DNA of 64,000 bases from Pomphorhynchus laevis (GCA_012934845.2 WNNJ02000961.1:1-64000), one strand, 5' to 3'; counted from the stretch's first letter, positions 35,096 to 47,520 are shown. Translations and numbers: made by a program. Notes: generated by a model not told the origin, from the sequence alone.

Positions 35096-37463
35096 TATAA
35101 AGATAGTTAATAAACAAGAATATTAGTTTATAAGATCATAACAAAGAATATGGATACTATTTAACCAGAAACCTATTCTAGCATCGATTGAATAAATTGT
35201 TGTAAACCAACTTCCAAGATGAACCGAAAAAGTTTTATTCAACACTAAACATCTGAAATCAAAAAAAAAACAATTAAGTCAAACATGGTCAAAAACTGAT
35301 AGCAATCAAGTCGTTAATACATCAGTCATATTGTCAACGAGTAGGAAAATGATCGAGATGATAATATGTTATCTTGAGGGGCCAATATATTCTTTTCTAC
35401 AACAACTATACTTTGATTCGAGTGGCGAAAAAGCACAATAATATTGTGCCCGAGCAACTGTGCTGTGTAAATACTAGAAACAGAGTAGATAGTCTGCACC
35501 GCACTACCTATAAATGTTTAATGGTGATGTTGTCTTCTCGTCCACAATACGTTAAGTTTGTGGACGATAGTTAAGTTTATAAAGTTCATTTTGTGCTACT
35601 TCAGATTATTATATCGTCAAACGATAGGTATTTCAGGAGTCTCAAACCAGAACCTTTTAAGGCGAATAAATGATTAAAAAAGAGACTACATACATCAAAA
35701 TTATCTAACACAACTTTCAGAATTCGTGGTTTCATCCTCTCTTTTTTCATTTTCCTAACCTAAACAAATTAGAACTCGAATGTCCTTTTCCTGCATAGAA
35801 ACGAACTTAGCAGGCGAGATAGAATTTGTATAGCGGAGTTGACATCGTGATCTATGTGGACGAGACTGTTGAGGGATTCGAATTCAAGCAAATTAGCAAT
35901 TAAAAGACAACGAGAACGATTATATTTTTCTACACATTTCAGAGCTCGATTTGGCTTCGAACGATTTATTGTCGTATGAGTCATAATAACCAAAGCCACA
36001 TTATCTGAGTTACTTGAACTGTGATTGGTTACAGACAGATCACAAGAATAAGCTATCGTTGATTACCAGTAGATAGCGTCGAATCAGGTATATTACCTTT
36101 ATCTGTGACCGTATTGGATCTCCCAGAATGTTAAATGTTGCTATGCGAAGAGGGTACAAATGTATTATTGTAATCGTGATTAAAGCGGGTGACTAGTGTA
36201 GATTAATGGGGCCTTGAACTAGACTGAAAATATGATGTGCGTGTGACCACTGGCCAAGTAGAAATAATTGAGTTTTTTTACTATTGGGATTGCTTATAAT
36301 ATTTAAATATTATAATATTCGCCTATATCAAACTTGATATAGGCGAAAAGAAAAGAGTTGATGTGTTTGCAGTTCACTGTTCATCTGAATCGCTTGATTA
36401 TGAAATTTTTTCTGTGTCGGTAATCACAAGATTATACACGGTGCTCGTTGATCCGAAATGTGTAGTACAACGAAAGCTGCGCGTGAATGGTCTATCGGCG
36501 TAAGTTGATAGACTGTTCGAAGGAATTGTGACGAAAATCCATAAACTACATTCTGCACAATTGCAACCTACTTGTTGATTTGCAAACTCCTTTGGTTTTA
36601 CAGTCCTGCGACGTTCCATAATTTTTTTCTTTACTCGCATATCATTCGAATCGAATTATTGTAATAATAAATAATAAAGTAGCTAAGTAAGACAACCATC
36701 GTAAGGTTGTCTTGATTTTGTCAAAGGTTGTCGTAAGATTGTCGAAGGTGTCGTAAGGTTTTGGTAATTCATTGTGGATTGAATGTGTATGATATTCTAT
36801 ATATTATCTCTTTTATATATTTAATCTTTTGCCCTTTTGTATCTTTTAATACTGCCAGAAAAATTACTTAAAAAATATTTATCTAAAAAATTATTGCAAT
36901 TTTAATCTTAATACTTCACATATTATCTATTAATCATATCATAAAATCTGAACAATAGAAAATCTGATGATTACATACAAAGAAATAGGTTTGTTTCCCC
37001 AATAGATATTGTAGCTTATTTCCCCCCAAGAAAATAATTATCCGGATATTTGTCGAATTATATATCATATTATATACTAAAATTGCTTTACCCCATTTAC
37101 CTCATTTACCAAATTCAATTAAATTTTATTTTTACACTTTTTAATCCACTACTTTTGCCCGCATAAATTCCATTTACTTCCTTGACCATATTTACCCCAT
37201 TTTTTATTGCCCTTACTCTTCATTACTTTATTTTTAAAGTAATTAATTGTTATTAAAATTATCGAAATATTATATTTTCCGAAAATCACAAAATGTATTT
37301 TGAATGTATTTAAATTATTTTTATTAAATTAAAAAATATTTAATTTAAATGAATTTTTATTTATTTTAAAAAGGAAAAGTTGAAATTTAGAGACAAACTC
37401 TTTTGATTTAAATCAACAAATTTTCTTTTAAATCTTTATGCATACGCAGCTGATGTGTTTAAC
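35096..37463. other. Unassigned stretch downstream of the IQ-motif gene
   Basis: Two minus-strand open frames, 35769-35999 (LALKCVEKYNRS-type, ending HIDHDVNSAIQIL) and 36398-36640 (basic start, then CNCAEC), have no family I can name. A poly(A) signal in minus sense (AATAAATAAA near 37350-37365) could serve the terminal exon at 37464. The rest is AT-rich. An inverted repeat at 36318-36347 is listed separately. Confidence 0.4.
36318..36347. terminator. Perfect 14-bp inverted repeat
   Basis: TTCGCCTATATCAA (36318-36331), a two-base centre, and its exact complement (36334-36347), followed by an A-rich run. It looks like a bacterial terminator, but in this setting it is more likely a hairpin or transposon remnant. 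The type label is only the nearest available. Confidence 0.25.
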
Positions 37464-37613
37464 TCAAAGGATATTTTTCTTTTTCTTTTTTGCTTTTCGA
37501 AATTTCCTTCGAGCACTATATCCAAGCCAATATCTTTCAATATCTACGATAGCTTGAGCACGCCTTTTTACAGCTTCTTCTTTGGACCTGTATTCGTTAA
37601 CCATATTTCGTAT
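37464..37613 (-). CDS. IQ-motif terminal exon of a DRC10/IQCD-like gene
   Basis: The exon starts after CTAG at 37614-37617 (sense CTAG|ATACGA) and ends with TGA at 37464-37466: 49 residues plus stop. The protein reads IRNMVNEYRSKEEAVKRRAQ, then IVDIERYWLGYSARRKFRK and AKKKKKN. This is a coiled-coil end, one IQ motif (calmodulin-binding pattern with aromatic-x-GY-x-x-R-R/K) and a lysine-rich tail, the C-terminal layout of dynein regulatory complex proteins 9 and 10 (IQCG, IQCD), which are axonemal. The phase (0) fits the three upstream exons. Poly(A) signal candidates lie about 100 bp downstream. A different IQ protein is possible. Confidence 0.55.
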   Translation of the reverse strand: MRNMVNEYRSKEEAVKRRAQAIVDIERYWLGYSARRKFRKAKKKKKNIL

Positions 37614-39082
37614 CTAGCCATAATGTGCATTAGAATAAAAAATTATATCGCGAATATTACACGATGATTAATTTTTAGAAATATTAAAAATATTATTTTT
37701 AATATTAAGAATAATATTAAATTATTATACAGAAAAAGATTTTTAATAATTATTACACAAAATAATAAATTATAATAGTAATAGTTTTTTATATTATTAC
37801 ATTAATATAGTTATATTACATGGATATATTCTCTTAAGGATTATCAAATAATTAAATTAGTAAATTGGTAAAATACTTGATATTTATGAATATATACGTT
37901 TTGTGAGAATAACAAAGAGCGGTTGTTAAGAGAAATTGATAAATTACTAGGTTTCAACATCGACGTAATGCACAAAAAAATATAAAATATTTACCTAAAT
38001 TTCATAACTATCAAGATCACTATTTTAATCTAACATAAAGAATATTGGTTAGTATTAATAAGTATTAATTGTTTCTGATTGTTTTCATATTTTCTGATAA
38101 TAAAATTAATAATAAAACTAATAAAATAATATCAAAACTAATTCTAAATTAATTTATTAATTAAAATTATTAAGATTAATATTATTAAATTAATATTATT
38201 TTAAAAATATATGCAAAATTTTCTGTATCAATCAGATCAGCTAGACGAGTTTACATATTTTATTAAAATGCTAAATAAAATTCGAATAATAAAAATCATT
38301 CTGTATAAATATATTATTAATAAATATATTATTAAATTTATTATTAATATAATTTAAATAAATATATATTGTCCCACACACGATTAGAGAAATTGAGGTC
38401 GGTATATTGCTTCAGAAGGCTTACCATTGGCACGATTAGTCTGATTTCAGGTGGTATGTCTGGTATGACAACAAGTCTTCCCGATTAGCATGACTAAGGC
38501 TATCGGATAAGTCAGCTAATGGCGAAGGGAAAAGAGCGTAGTGACCAAAAAAGTTAGTGGTAGCAACTAAGCTGATGACGTCGGCGATAAATTGTAGAAG
38601 ATCAGGTACCAGCGCTTCGTCTGTCGAAGTTTTGCCTGCAACGCAGCCAAGGTTGAGTAATTAGTCGCGATAAAAGTCATGTAACTGTATTTTGTATTTA
38701 CAGATCCTCAAATATCTCCATCCTCAACTTATATTCACAAATTGTTCTTAACATTTATATTATGAATTGATTGTTCACCCATTGGTTTATATTATTTATT
38801 AGTGGAGTGAAAAATAAATTTTTTATTTTAAATAACAAATTTTCGCTAGCCAACTGATATCATCATTAGGACTAAATGGATCGATTGAACAATTTAAACT
38901 TTTATCTTCATATTGAAAATTCAGATTAAAAATTGTAAATATGCTCTGTTCACATAATTCTACTTTTTAATTTAAATTAAAAAATGTAGGTTAAAATTAT
39001 CTTCAAACAATATCAAAAGCTTATGAAATGTACTTTTACTATGTATATTACGTGTTAATGGTAATTATATATTGCAATCCAC
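37614..39082. other. Intron sequence, AT-rich with a GC-richer patch
   Basis: If the exon chain is right, this is part of the last intron of the DRC10-like gene. 37670-38360 is very AT-rich. 38380-38680 is more balanced in base composition but has no ORF or recognisable family. Near 38835-38885 the minus strand carries CCTAATGATGATATCAG followed by GCGAAA, resembling the PLE-type motif seen elsewhere. Confidence 0.4.
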
Positions 39083-39105
39083 ATGTACATTGTAATATAT
39101 ACACT
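39083..39105. repeat. Target-site duplication, left side of LINE-A copy C
   Basis: ATGTACATTGTAATATATAC plus ACT. The same 23 bp (one base different) stands at 44015-44037. The first 11 bases also occur at 42991-43001 between copies C and E. Confidence 0.8.
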
Positions 39106-42100
39106 TTGTTTTTAAATAAATAAAGATTTTCTTAAAAATTATAACATAAGTGAAAAAGTTCAGAAACAAAACACAAAAACAGACAGGCAAGATCTATAAT
39201 CATCATCCGTATCTTTAATTGTCTTCAACTTATATACGGCATCAGGTCCAGGGATATCTGAGCCCCTAACAGATCCAACACAACGCTCTTCGACTGAATC
39301 ACCCGGGGTTTTCACACCGAAGAGTCCAATCGAGGCAGACTATGCAGGGTAATCGAGAGACGAAGAGCTTGAGAAACCTTAGCCTTTCTCTAGAGGACGT
39401 CCTCTCGAAAAGAAGACTAATCCCAAGATAGCCGAAGTGCCCCAGAGGCGCAACTGAGCTTTCCCTTTCAATGGCAGATGTTGAGCCCGTTTCAGGGCCC
39501 ATCTAGCTTTTTTCAGGATACGTTCAAGTCTACGCAGGTCACCTTTCGCCGACCAACTCACAGTAACGGTGAACCCCAGGTATTTTACTCGAACTCGTGA
39601 AGACAGGGAGTGGTTGATTAGTCAAAATGGAGGAGAGGGCAGAGAGTGCTAATCTCTTGAGCTTTTGCTTTGTTGCAGGGGCGCCATGAAAGACAACCAC
39701 CTGCGATTTAGCGGAGTTTAAAATAAGATTGGACTTGGGTAACTGGTCTTTTAATCTTAAAAAGAAATGGCTGATGTCCGAGACTACGTCTTTGCACCTG
39801 CGTCCAGAGAACAGGGATGTGGTATCATCAGCGTATACCACTAGACGTTGTTCGCGTTTAAATATTTTAAACAGCTCAATGTAAGCAGCAAGATATAAGA
39901 TTGGAAAAAGAGGTGATCCTTGAGGCACACCCGTAATAGGTTAGAACTGACACACATCAGGGTTGTCTTCATAATACAATCGCTTGGTGTACAGCAGTAT
40001 CTCCACCCTGTTAACAATTCTCGCAGGCAGCCCGAGGGACCTGAGAGGAGAGATAGCAAAGGGAATGAATATGCGGTTAAATGCAGCAGAAAAATCAAGG
40101 AAAACAGCGACAGCAAGTTGATGACTATTATCCTTACAGAACTGGTGCACTTCACCTACTGCTGAATGGACCGAGTCACCTTTGTCGAATCCATGGAAAC
40201 TTGGCCAGATTAAATTTCGCCTACTCAGATGATCGCGAATTCTACGCGTAAGCGCTTTTTCGTAGATTGATACGAGGGAATTTTGAATTGATATGGGCCG
40301 CGGTTCTTAAGACAATAGACAGGATGTTTCTTAGGTAAAAATATACGTCTACTAATGTTGATGCCGGCCCCAACTGAGGGGCGGCTAATAGCATTGTGAC
40401 GGCCACTTCTCTTCTTTGTTCGGCTGTCAAAAGCTGACAGACACGAGAAGAGAGTGGAGCGACGGATTTGGAGGTGCCCGGAAGAGGCCCCCAGGAGTTA
40501 AGGATATCTGTGACAGATAAATCCCTACTTCTGAAGTCTCCCCAAGGCGGGATTGGCTGAGGAGATTGAGTGGCACCATAATTATGTAAGGATAGTGACT
40601 CCTCCAAAACTTTATCAAGACCTATATTACCAATCCAACCCAATGCACTATCCTTCCAACAAACGAACTTCTCCTTCTTGAATATCTTCCAGAAGGAAGA
40701 CTGGGCATGATTAAGAGAAGCAATGCTTGCCCTATCCTTACCCAGTTGGAACCTATATTTAGTGCTACAATATTCTTTCGAGAGAACTTGCCTGGCAGAA
40801 GCAGAGAGATTGGGAAGACGAAGCATATACGCTAAGGTCTTGAGTTTTGTCGGGGTGGGACAGTAAACACGGCCTTTATAGGTTGTCGAAAGCATTGCGG
40901 TGGCTTGCGAAGAGAGGTAGGAATTAAATTCAGTTAGACTCTCATTACTAATTCGGAGGAAGCGTTGGATAGCTGCCTGAAAGAAAGCCACTCTGATAGG
41001 ATCAAAGTGGAATCTCCTTCTAAGCAGCGTATCCTCCTCTATCAGCCAGCGAATCAAGTCGTGAGAGGTGGATAGATGTTGACGCGACTGATCCGTAACG
41101 TGAGATTTTAACAGCCACCTCTCATGGAGCAGTAATAAGTCGAGGAGTGAATTCGTAGAAGTGCAATGAAAGGTGGGGGAAGGTGGTTTATGTATAAGAT
41201 AACCGTTCCTGGCTCTGCGGAGTGATGCATTTATCCAACGACCAGTTCTGTCGTTGAAGTCACCAAGTACCATGTCATAGCCGCTATCAATAATCCTATC
41301 CAGAAGGTCACGGTTCTTGTGAATCTGTCGTGGACGGATGTAGACATTGCTAGACTGAGGCGTTTACCGTTTATACAGAGTGAAACTGCTAAACAAGATA
41401 GGGCTGGACAAGAATAGTTGAGTATAAGGGACGATTTAAGGAGCATTTAACTATGGTTAAAAAACCTTGAGATGAAGTGGAGTGAGGCGGGGTTATGTAC
41501 GAAGTATAGTGGGAACAAATGTGCTTGGGGATGAATCGAGTAATGTCCTGGGGAAGACGGATAGACCGCGTCTCCTGAAGGACTATAACATCTTCATCTC
41601 TACCAGGTAGAAGCCTAAGCGCAGAAGCCCCTCCCGAGTTTCACTGAAGAATATTCTGTCAAAAGGGCTCATGAATATTCTGCATTGTGTTAGGTTAGCT
41701 GGGTGGGATTGCCTCATATCTAGACAGAGCTAGTAGCGGAAAGGGTAACCTTGCCGCTACTAATTCTATCCATAGCGGGTACTTGCCTTTGGGCGATATA
41801 AAGTGTGGCCTTATAAACTTTATCCTTCAGAAGCCTGCTGATTTTGATGGGGGTGCGACTTGTGCCGAGGCCCCTTCTTTTTGGACTCAGCCAAGATAGT
41901 TTGTCTGCGGATTTCCGGCGCTGTAAACAATACAGAAAGTTGTTTAGCAATAATGCTTTCGTTGACTTGTGAATACTTTGTTTATTCAAATCAAGCAGTC
42001 TGAGTATATCCTGATCGGGCATACTAGAGGCGGAATTTGAGAAGGTGGGAGTCTCTTTAAATGCTTGTGTTGGTGAGGAGAATTTGGATCTGTATTGTTT

Positions 42101-42990
42101 GAAACAAATGCATTTCCTTGATCAGGCGGGATGATCACGTCTACAATTTGAGCACTTAGGGGTTGCTTCACATTTACCACCAGCTGCATGCGGGCAATTC
42201 TGCGAACTGCAAACACCACACATCCGGATAGCATTGCAATTTGAAACCCATTGCCCCAACTTGTGGCAAGAGTTGCATTGGGGGAATGTGATATCATCGA
42301 GTTAAGTAGTTGGAATTTCAAGTGGTACCCCAGGAATGGGTTGAACGATGACTTAGCCAGAAACTCGGCAGTATCAATAGGGGCCGAGCAAAACGCTAGA
42401 GGCAGTGGAAGCCCACTCTTCCTTACAACCTTCCTCTAATTCGAAATTTTGTAGAGTATTTTTAGGGACTCAATATCTTTCTCCTCAAAATGATGAGGCA
42501 GGTTTGATATCTTGACAAAAGCCACTATATGCTTGTGTTGAATGTAACCAAGTTTAGATAAGTTAGTATTGAAAAAAGATTCAAATTCTTTTGCCAAATC
42601 AGGAGTAGCGAAAGAGATATTGATTTCTGCTTCAATATACTTTACTGTATTAAATAACATATCGTTATTATATAGTTATTAACAAAACGTCTAAGGAATG
42701 TGTTAAACATGTTTTGTCTTTTAACAGGTGCGGAAGGTTTAATAATTAGTAAGTACTTGAATTTGAGGACTGTGGGAAGTATACACTCACCCAATAGATT
42801 ATTAAAAGTTGAAACACTTACCTTAAAGTCATTGTCAATAGAAATCGTAGAAATACATGTAATTTCCTGCGATTTAGTTTAAAAATCGCTCGCTTTTTAC
42901 TGTTTTTTTTTCACAAGTGTATAAAAAACACAATTGTTTTTAAAAATTAACTAATTTTTTTAATAATTGTAACTATTATTCTGCGACGAT
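39106..42990 (-). mobile_element. LINE-A copy C, near full length (3.9 kb)
   Basis: This is the most complete uninterrupted copy. ORF1 (about 41700-42720) encodes EINISFATPDLAKEF, a cysteine-rich knuckle region near 42080-42240 (CGVCSSQNCPH, then CEATPKCSNC) and a C-terminal part with DQDILRLLDLNKQS. ORF2 (about 39300-41660) has an endonuclease with LGDFNDRTGRWINA, an RT with FLDFSAAFNRI and YADD, and a short C-terminus (LRFLKLFVSRLPCI). The frame is broken in several places. The minus-sense tail is TTTTAAGAAAATCTTTATTT. The length agrees with copy F, giving a family length near 3.9 kb. Confidence 0.85.
40242..41273 (-). pseudogene. LINE-A copy C ORF2, endonuclease C-terminus and linker
   Basis: A 343-residue open frame starts in the endonuclease (VLGDFNDRTGRWINASLRRA). 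It runs through the linker with HDLIRWLIEEDTLLRRRFHF, QSSFWKIFKKEKFVCWKDSA and SLHNYGATQSPQPIPPW, and ends just before the RT palm. It is the longest intact LINE-A linker in the window and shows that the linker has few breaks here. Confidence 0.75.
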
Positions 42991-43001
42991 ATGTACATTG
43001 T
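42989..43001. repeat. Shared target-site duplication between LINE-A copies C and E
   Basis: ATATGTACATTGT lies between the 5' end of copy C (minus) and the 5' end of copy E (plus). It equals 44013-44025 (the 3' side of E), and its ATGTACATTGT core equals the start of 39083-39105 (the 3' side of C). Confidence 0.8.
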
Positions 43002-44012
43002 GACTGTTTTCCTTGACTTTGCTGCATTTAACCGCATATCTATTCCCTTTGTTATCTCTTCTCTCAGGTCCCTTGGGTTGCCTGTGAGAATTGCTAAAAG
43101 GGTGGAGATACTGCTGTACACTAAGCGATTCTATTATGAAGTCGACCCTGATTCGCGTCAGTTCTACCCTATTACGTGTGTGCCTCAAGGATCACCTCTT
43201 TCTCCTATCTTGTTCCTTGCTGCTTCCATTAACCTATTTAAAATATTCAAATGTGAACAACGTCTGGTGGTGTGCGCTTATGACACCACAGCCCTGTTCA
43301 CTGGACGCAGGTGTAAAGACGTAGTCTCTGACATCAGCCGTTTCTTTTCAAGATTAAAAGACCAGCTACCCCAATCCAATCTTATTTTAAACACCGCAAA
43401 ATCGCAGGTGATTGTCTTTCATGGCGCCCCTGCAACAATGAAAAAACTTAAGAGATTAGCACTCTCTGCACTTTCCTCAATATTTGCCTCTGAACAACTG
43501 CCCACCTTTACAAGTCGACTAAAATACCTTGGCTTCACCGATACGGTGAACTGGTCAGCGAAAGCTCACCTGGATAGATTTAAACGTATCCTAAAGAAAA
43601 CTAGGTGGGCCCTGAAACGGGCTCGGCATCTGTTATTGAAATGGAAAACCCAGGTGCGCATTTGGGGCACTTGGGCTGTCTCGGGATTAGTATTTTTTTT
43701 CGAGAGGATGTCCCCCAGAGTAAAGGCTAAGGTTTCTTAAGCTCCTCGTCTCTCGTTCACCAGTATAGTCCGAGTCGATTGAATTCTTCGGGGGGGGGGT
43801 GAAAGACCACGGGTGGTTCAGTCGGCAAGTAGCGTGTTGGATCGGTTGGGGGCTCAGATCCCACTCTATCTGAGGCCATGAAGAAGTGGTGAAGACTTCT
43901 TGAAAGATGAAATTATAAGGTGACTTAAATTTTTGTTGTTGTCCCTGTTGATGTACTTAAGATGTACTTACTTGTATTTTGTTATTTAAAATAATCATGT
44001 ATTTATTTATTT
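43002..44012 (+). mobile_element. LINE-A copy E, strongly 5'-truncated
   Basis: Only the RT palm/thumb and the 3' UTR are present. It starts in TVFLDFAAFNRISIPF, with GVPQGSPLSPIL altered to CVPQGSPLSPIL and YADD altered to CAYD, so the catalytic pair is lost. The frame 42991-43740 is open for 249 codons. It ends TATTTATTTATTT before the 13-bp target duplication. It is inserted in the 5' target duplication of copy C. Confidence 0.85.
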
Positions 44013-44037
44013 ATATGTACATTGTAGTATATACACT
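44013..44037. repeat. Target-site duplication, right side of LINE-A copies C and E
   Basis: ATATGTACATTGTAGTATAT plus ACACT. It matches 42989-43001 for copy E and 39083-39105 for copy C. Confidence 0.8.
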
Positions 44038-44689
44038 ACAACTGCGATAAGTTTACTTTGTAATAAAACTTTTTGAATAAGACAAAAAGTATAGTTTTAT
44101 TATAGTATTATAATCTGATTAAATATAGATTTATTATCTGATTAAATTTATATAAGATATTTTATCCAAAAAATCTTATATTTAAATAATATTAAATAAA
44201 TAATATTCAGTTTTTAATAAAATATCTAATTAATCTCATAAGCTTATTAAATATAGTTTGACTATTACGCAGTCGCCTGAACCTAATTTTAAACATTTGA
44301 TGTTTTTCTATATTTTGCATTCTAAGTGTACAGTATTAAATACACTACACATGTGGTATTGCAATTACAATTATCATTGGTTTTAACAAAACCTTTTAAT
44401 GAAGCATTCAGCAACATCTAACAGGCGAATACACAAGGCAGTCGAAGGCTAAAAAATCAAGGATATATCATTTTCACTTATAATTAAGTGAAGGTGATAT
44501 TCTTCGAGTTTAATTTTAATTGCGCTATCACAATAAATTGTTCAAATCAGCTAACTGAGTATACGTATTTAATATAATTATAAAATAAACAAAACATAAT
44601 AATGCTAAATCAAAATTTAATAATTAAATAATAAAATTAATAATTGTTTTTAGATTTTTTATAATTTAAATCAAGTTAAAAAATAAAAA

Positions 44690-45480
44690 TAAAAATTTAA
44701 TTTAAAATTTTTATTTATATTATTAAAATTATATGATTATAATTGTTACACTAATTGAACCCTGCTAATTTAAGATAAATAATTGTTATAAGATTCTTTA
44801 TAATTTAAATCAAGTTAAAAAATTGAAATTTAAAAAGTCATTTTTATGAATTGACTAATAAATAACAGACGTTGTATCAGAATAAGAATTAGAGGTCATC
44901 AGGAGGAACTGCTATGCTATCAGGTTTCGGTCCCTAACTCCTCTACCCAACATAGCAGCGGGGCCAAATACATGCTAATGATGTATTTCCTCTGAAATAA
45001 CTATCTAGTATCTTATTCTAATACAAAGTATATTATTTATTATCCATCCATAAAAATTTGCCACTTAAGAGTTTAAATTTATTCTTTATATTATTGTGTT
45101 GATTTATATATTTTACTATTTTCTGCTTGATGTTATTTTTATAGTAACCTAGTTTAAAATATGTATCTATTAAATTATTTAAATGATTTTGAAGAAAGCC
45201 AATATCATTACATATTGTTGCAATTCTTAAAATTTTATTATTTAATGTATTATATTTTATATTATATGGTATGCATGAATGCTCATGCAAAAATATGTTT
45301 CTTGTAAATTTAAATGTCATCTTTACGATATAAATTAATAGTAGTTTTAGTTAATGTTAATTTAATGTTCATATCCAGATATACACCTTCTTTATCACTA
45401 ACATTGGTCTTGTCATTAATATTGGTTTTCAAGTTAACACAAATTTGTAAATTTGTGTCATTACAAGTACACAAATAACG
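44690..45480 (-). mobile_element. PLE-1 copy P2: RT thumb and terminal unit, minus strand
   Basis: The frame 45033-45320 encodes the PLE-1 thumb (FKFTRNIFLHEHSCIPYNIK, ending LLSGKFLWMDNK). The terminal unit follows at about 44860-45030, nearly identical to that of P1. Flanking sequence at 44690-44830 is shared with 60590-60700. Toward 45480 the frame jumps to the start of a GIY-YIG domain (KTIYIIRYLCTC), so an internal deletion has joined the endonuclease start to the thumb. Confidence 0.75.
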
Positions 45481-45905
45481 TATAATGTAAATGGTCTTCA
45501 AATGATTGTCTTTTTGTCGACTCTTGTTATATCAAAATTATTTATTAATAATTCCGCTCAGAATGCGATATCCGCAAACTACCCGAAGGTAGCTACGATC
45601 ATCCAGCGATTTGCTAATAATAGCAATCGTGAGTCACCGATAGCAGAATCGCAATTCCTCATCATCACGGGGTGCTGTCGCGCAGATTAAATCAAACGCG
45701 ATGGGAGAAACATACTATAGAAATGATCGCTATGAGTATGATCTCAACATTTTCTCATTCTACGATCTGCATCTATTATTCTTAAAACATTATACTAATA
45801 CCCATTTGTTTCTTGAAATCGTCTATAGATACATTAAAAAATACGGTTGTATTTATTAATTGTATTGACTTTACCCATTTATATACATTGAGTTTAATTT
45901 ATTAA
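45480..45905 (-). repeat. PLE-1 leader, left arm of a long inverted repeat
   Basis: About 420 bp, nearly identical in reverse complement to 53870-54290. In PLE sense (minus) it lies directly upstream of the GIY-YIG coding start. Sense-strand hairpins include CTACC-TTCG-GGTAG (45579-45592), a UUCG-capped stem, and an imperfect hairpin around GCGATTTGCTA/TAGCAATCG. No ORF of its own is convincing in sense orientation. Confidence 0.7.
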
Positions 45906-46240
45906 TTGAACTGGCAATTATGAATTTTTATTTATGTTAAAAAGCGTTTTTATACATGATAATGTATACATCCACAATAATTCAAGAAATAAATGTTTTA
46001 CAAAGCGGATGAGACACAGTCTGCTGACATGGATTCCAACATGCATGCGATGTGGCCTCGTTGAATTCCAGCGCTGATTTTCTGTAGCAACAATCTACCT
46101 GCAAGCGGTTCTTGAGTTGTCTCCCCTAATCGATTCCCGAGGAAGTGCAGATACATTTAAAAATACGATTGTATTTATTAATTGTTTTGACGTTACCCAT
46201 TTATATTCATTGAGCTTAATTTATGTTAAAAAGCGTTTTC
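45830..46240. repeat. Direct repeat pair of about 71 bp
   Basis: 45830-45900 and 46153-46223 (both with TTGTATTTATTAATTG and CATTGAG) match at roughly nine bases in ten. The second copy leads into the second PLE (PLE-2). The block is also present at 53870-53940 in inverse orientation. Confidence 0.7.
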
Positions 46241-47520
46241 TACAAAAAATTAATTGTTAATTATTTTATAATCTATTTTTTAATCTATTTTATTTGCAGA
46301 TATCAATTGACATTTGAGGTAAGGGACAGTGTAAATTTTCTTGAACTTACGATTTTTAAACCTAAAGATAGCTTCAGAACAACGTTTTTACAGAAAACTA
46401 GAGTTCATACCCTTGCACCTTCATGCACTTAGGGCGCACCCATAAAGTTTAAAACGTAATATTGTCTATAATAACGCTTTTCGGGTTAAGCAAACATGCA
46501 CCTATCCACCCTTTTTTGAAAAACATATCCAAAGAATGCTTATGGAATTAGAACATCGAGGTTATAAGAGAATGTTTATCTAAACCCAGGTTAATAGGGT
46601 ACGACGTCTAAACAGGCAAGATATTCTAAATACTAACTCAAAGAAAATACAGTTACGTGTCAAAAGGATCATACATTACCACTCTCTAGTTGAAACTATA
46701 CTATTTTCACTCTATTCGGCATTAAAAAGAAATAATACCAAAAGATTAGCAAGGCCATTAGTGATTTTGACACGTTTTCAACGGCTATAGATTATACTGA
46801 GTCATGCATCTTAAACAGTGTTAAATTCACCATATAGCAAATGTAACGACAAGCGATGTGCTACATGTAAGATAATGACGACCTCTAAGAGTATAATTAG
46901 TCTAAAATGCAATTGGTTACCTAGTGTTACCGGAAAAGTTAATTGTAAAACGCGATACATAGACATAATATGTTGGTCAAACATCACTAACATTAGCGCA
47001 ACGAATGAATGTACGAAGATGTCATTATAGATCAGGCAATGCTAGTGACGGGGCAGTAGCTCACTCGTTAGAGCATGACAACTTTAACTGCATGAAATGC
47101 ATTGTCGTTAAAGGAAATATTGAAGATACACACGAACGCGAAAGACTAGAGAGGAAATGGATTGACTTTTTATTTTCAGAACAACCATATGGAGCGAATT
47201 ATAATTATTTCTTTTGATGGAATGACATATAAATCTTGTTTATAAACTACTGCAGTTATTGCAATTTTGTTATTTTTTGACTATTTTAGATTTTGAAAAA
47301 GCCAATAAATCTTGAAAAAGCCTACTGTAAAGACGAAACGTTAATATTTTACTGCCGTAACAATCAACCAAACACTAATTTTTTATTCACATTTCAGTCC
47401 GAAAATCCGAAGCAACGGTATAACACCAATTTAAGAATATATATAACAGCAGGACATGATTCTAAGCCTATTAAATCTAAACTAAAAAGAACCCAATTTA
47501 ATTCTTAATAGTAAATCTGA
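46240..47520 (+). mobile_element. PLE-2: canonical Penelope-like element, RT end then GIY-YIG
   Basis: The thumb start at 46300-46430 reads YQLTFEVRDSVNFLELTIF. Then comes a connector with FEKHIQRMLMELEHRGYKR, then the endonuclease at 46818-47217 with KCNDKRCATCKIM, VNCKTRYIDIICW, HYRSGNASDGAVAHSLEHDN and ERLERKWIDFL. The order RT then C-terminal endonuclease is the canonical PLE order, unlike PLE-1. The copy lacks the RT core and is broken by stops. Downstream, 47311-47340 has CTTGAAAAAGCC ... GAAACG, which resembles the degenerate hammerhead-type motif of PLE ends. Confidence 0.65.

Noticed and set aside
35769-35999. Minus-strand frame ending HIDHDVNSAIQIL, resembling the HRDxNAA end of TnpB/Fanzor nucleases
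   Set aside because: Only one short motif matches. No zinc ribbon or other RuvC motif is visible upstream, and the surroundings do not look like such a gene.
36318-36347. Rho-independent terminator
   Set aside because: The stem is followed by an A-rich run but the window is eukaryotic; it is kept only as an inverted repeat.
39920-40165. Plus-strand ORFs lying over LINE-A copies (also 4773-5049, 24982-25431)
   Set aside because: They are antisense shadows of the LINE-A ORF2, with no codon pattern or family of their own.
45502-45690. Protein-coding gene (MIVFLSTLVISKLF), present also at 54068-54316
   Set aside because: The frame runs antisense to the PLE-1 leader and is duplicated only because the leader is duplicated; the partial third copy does not preserve it.
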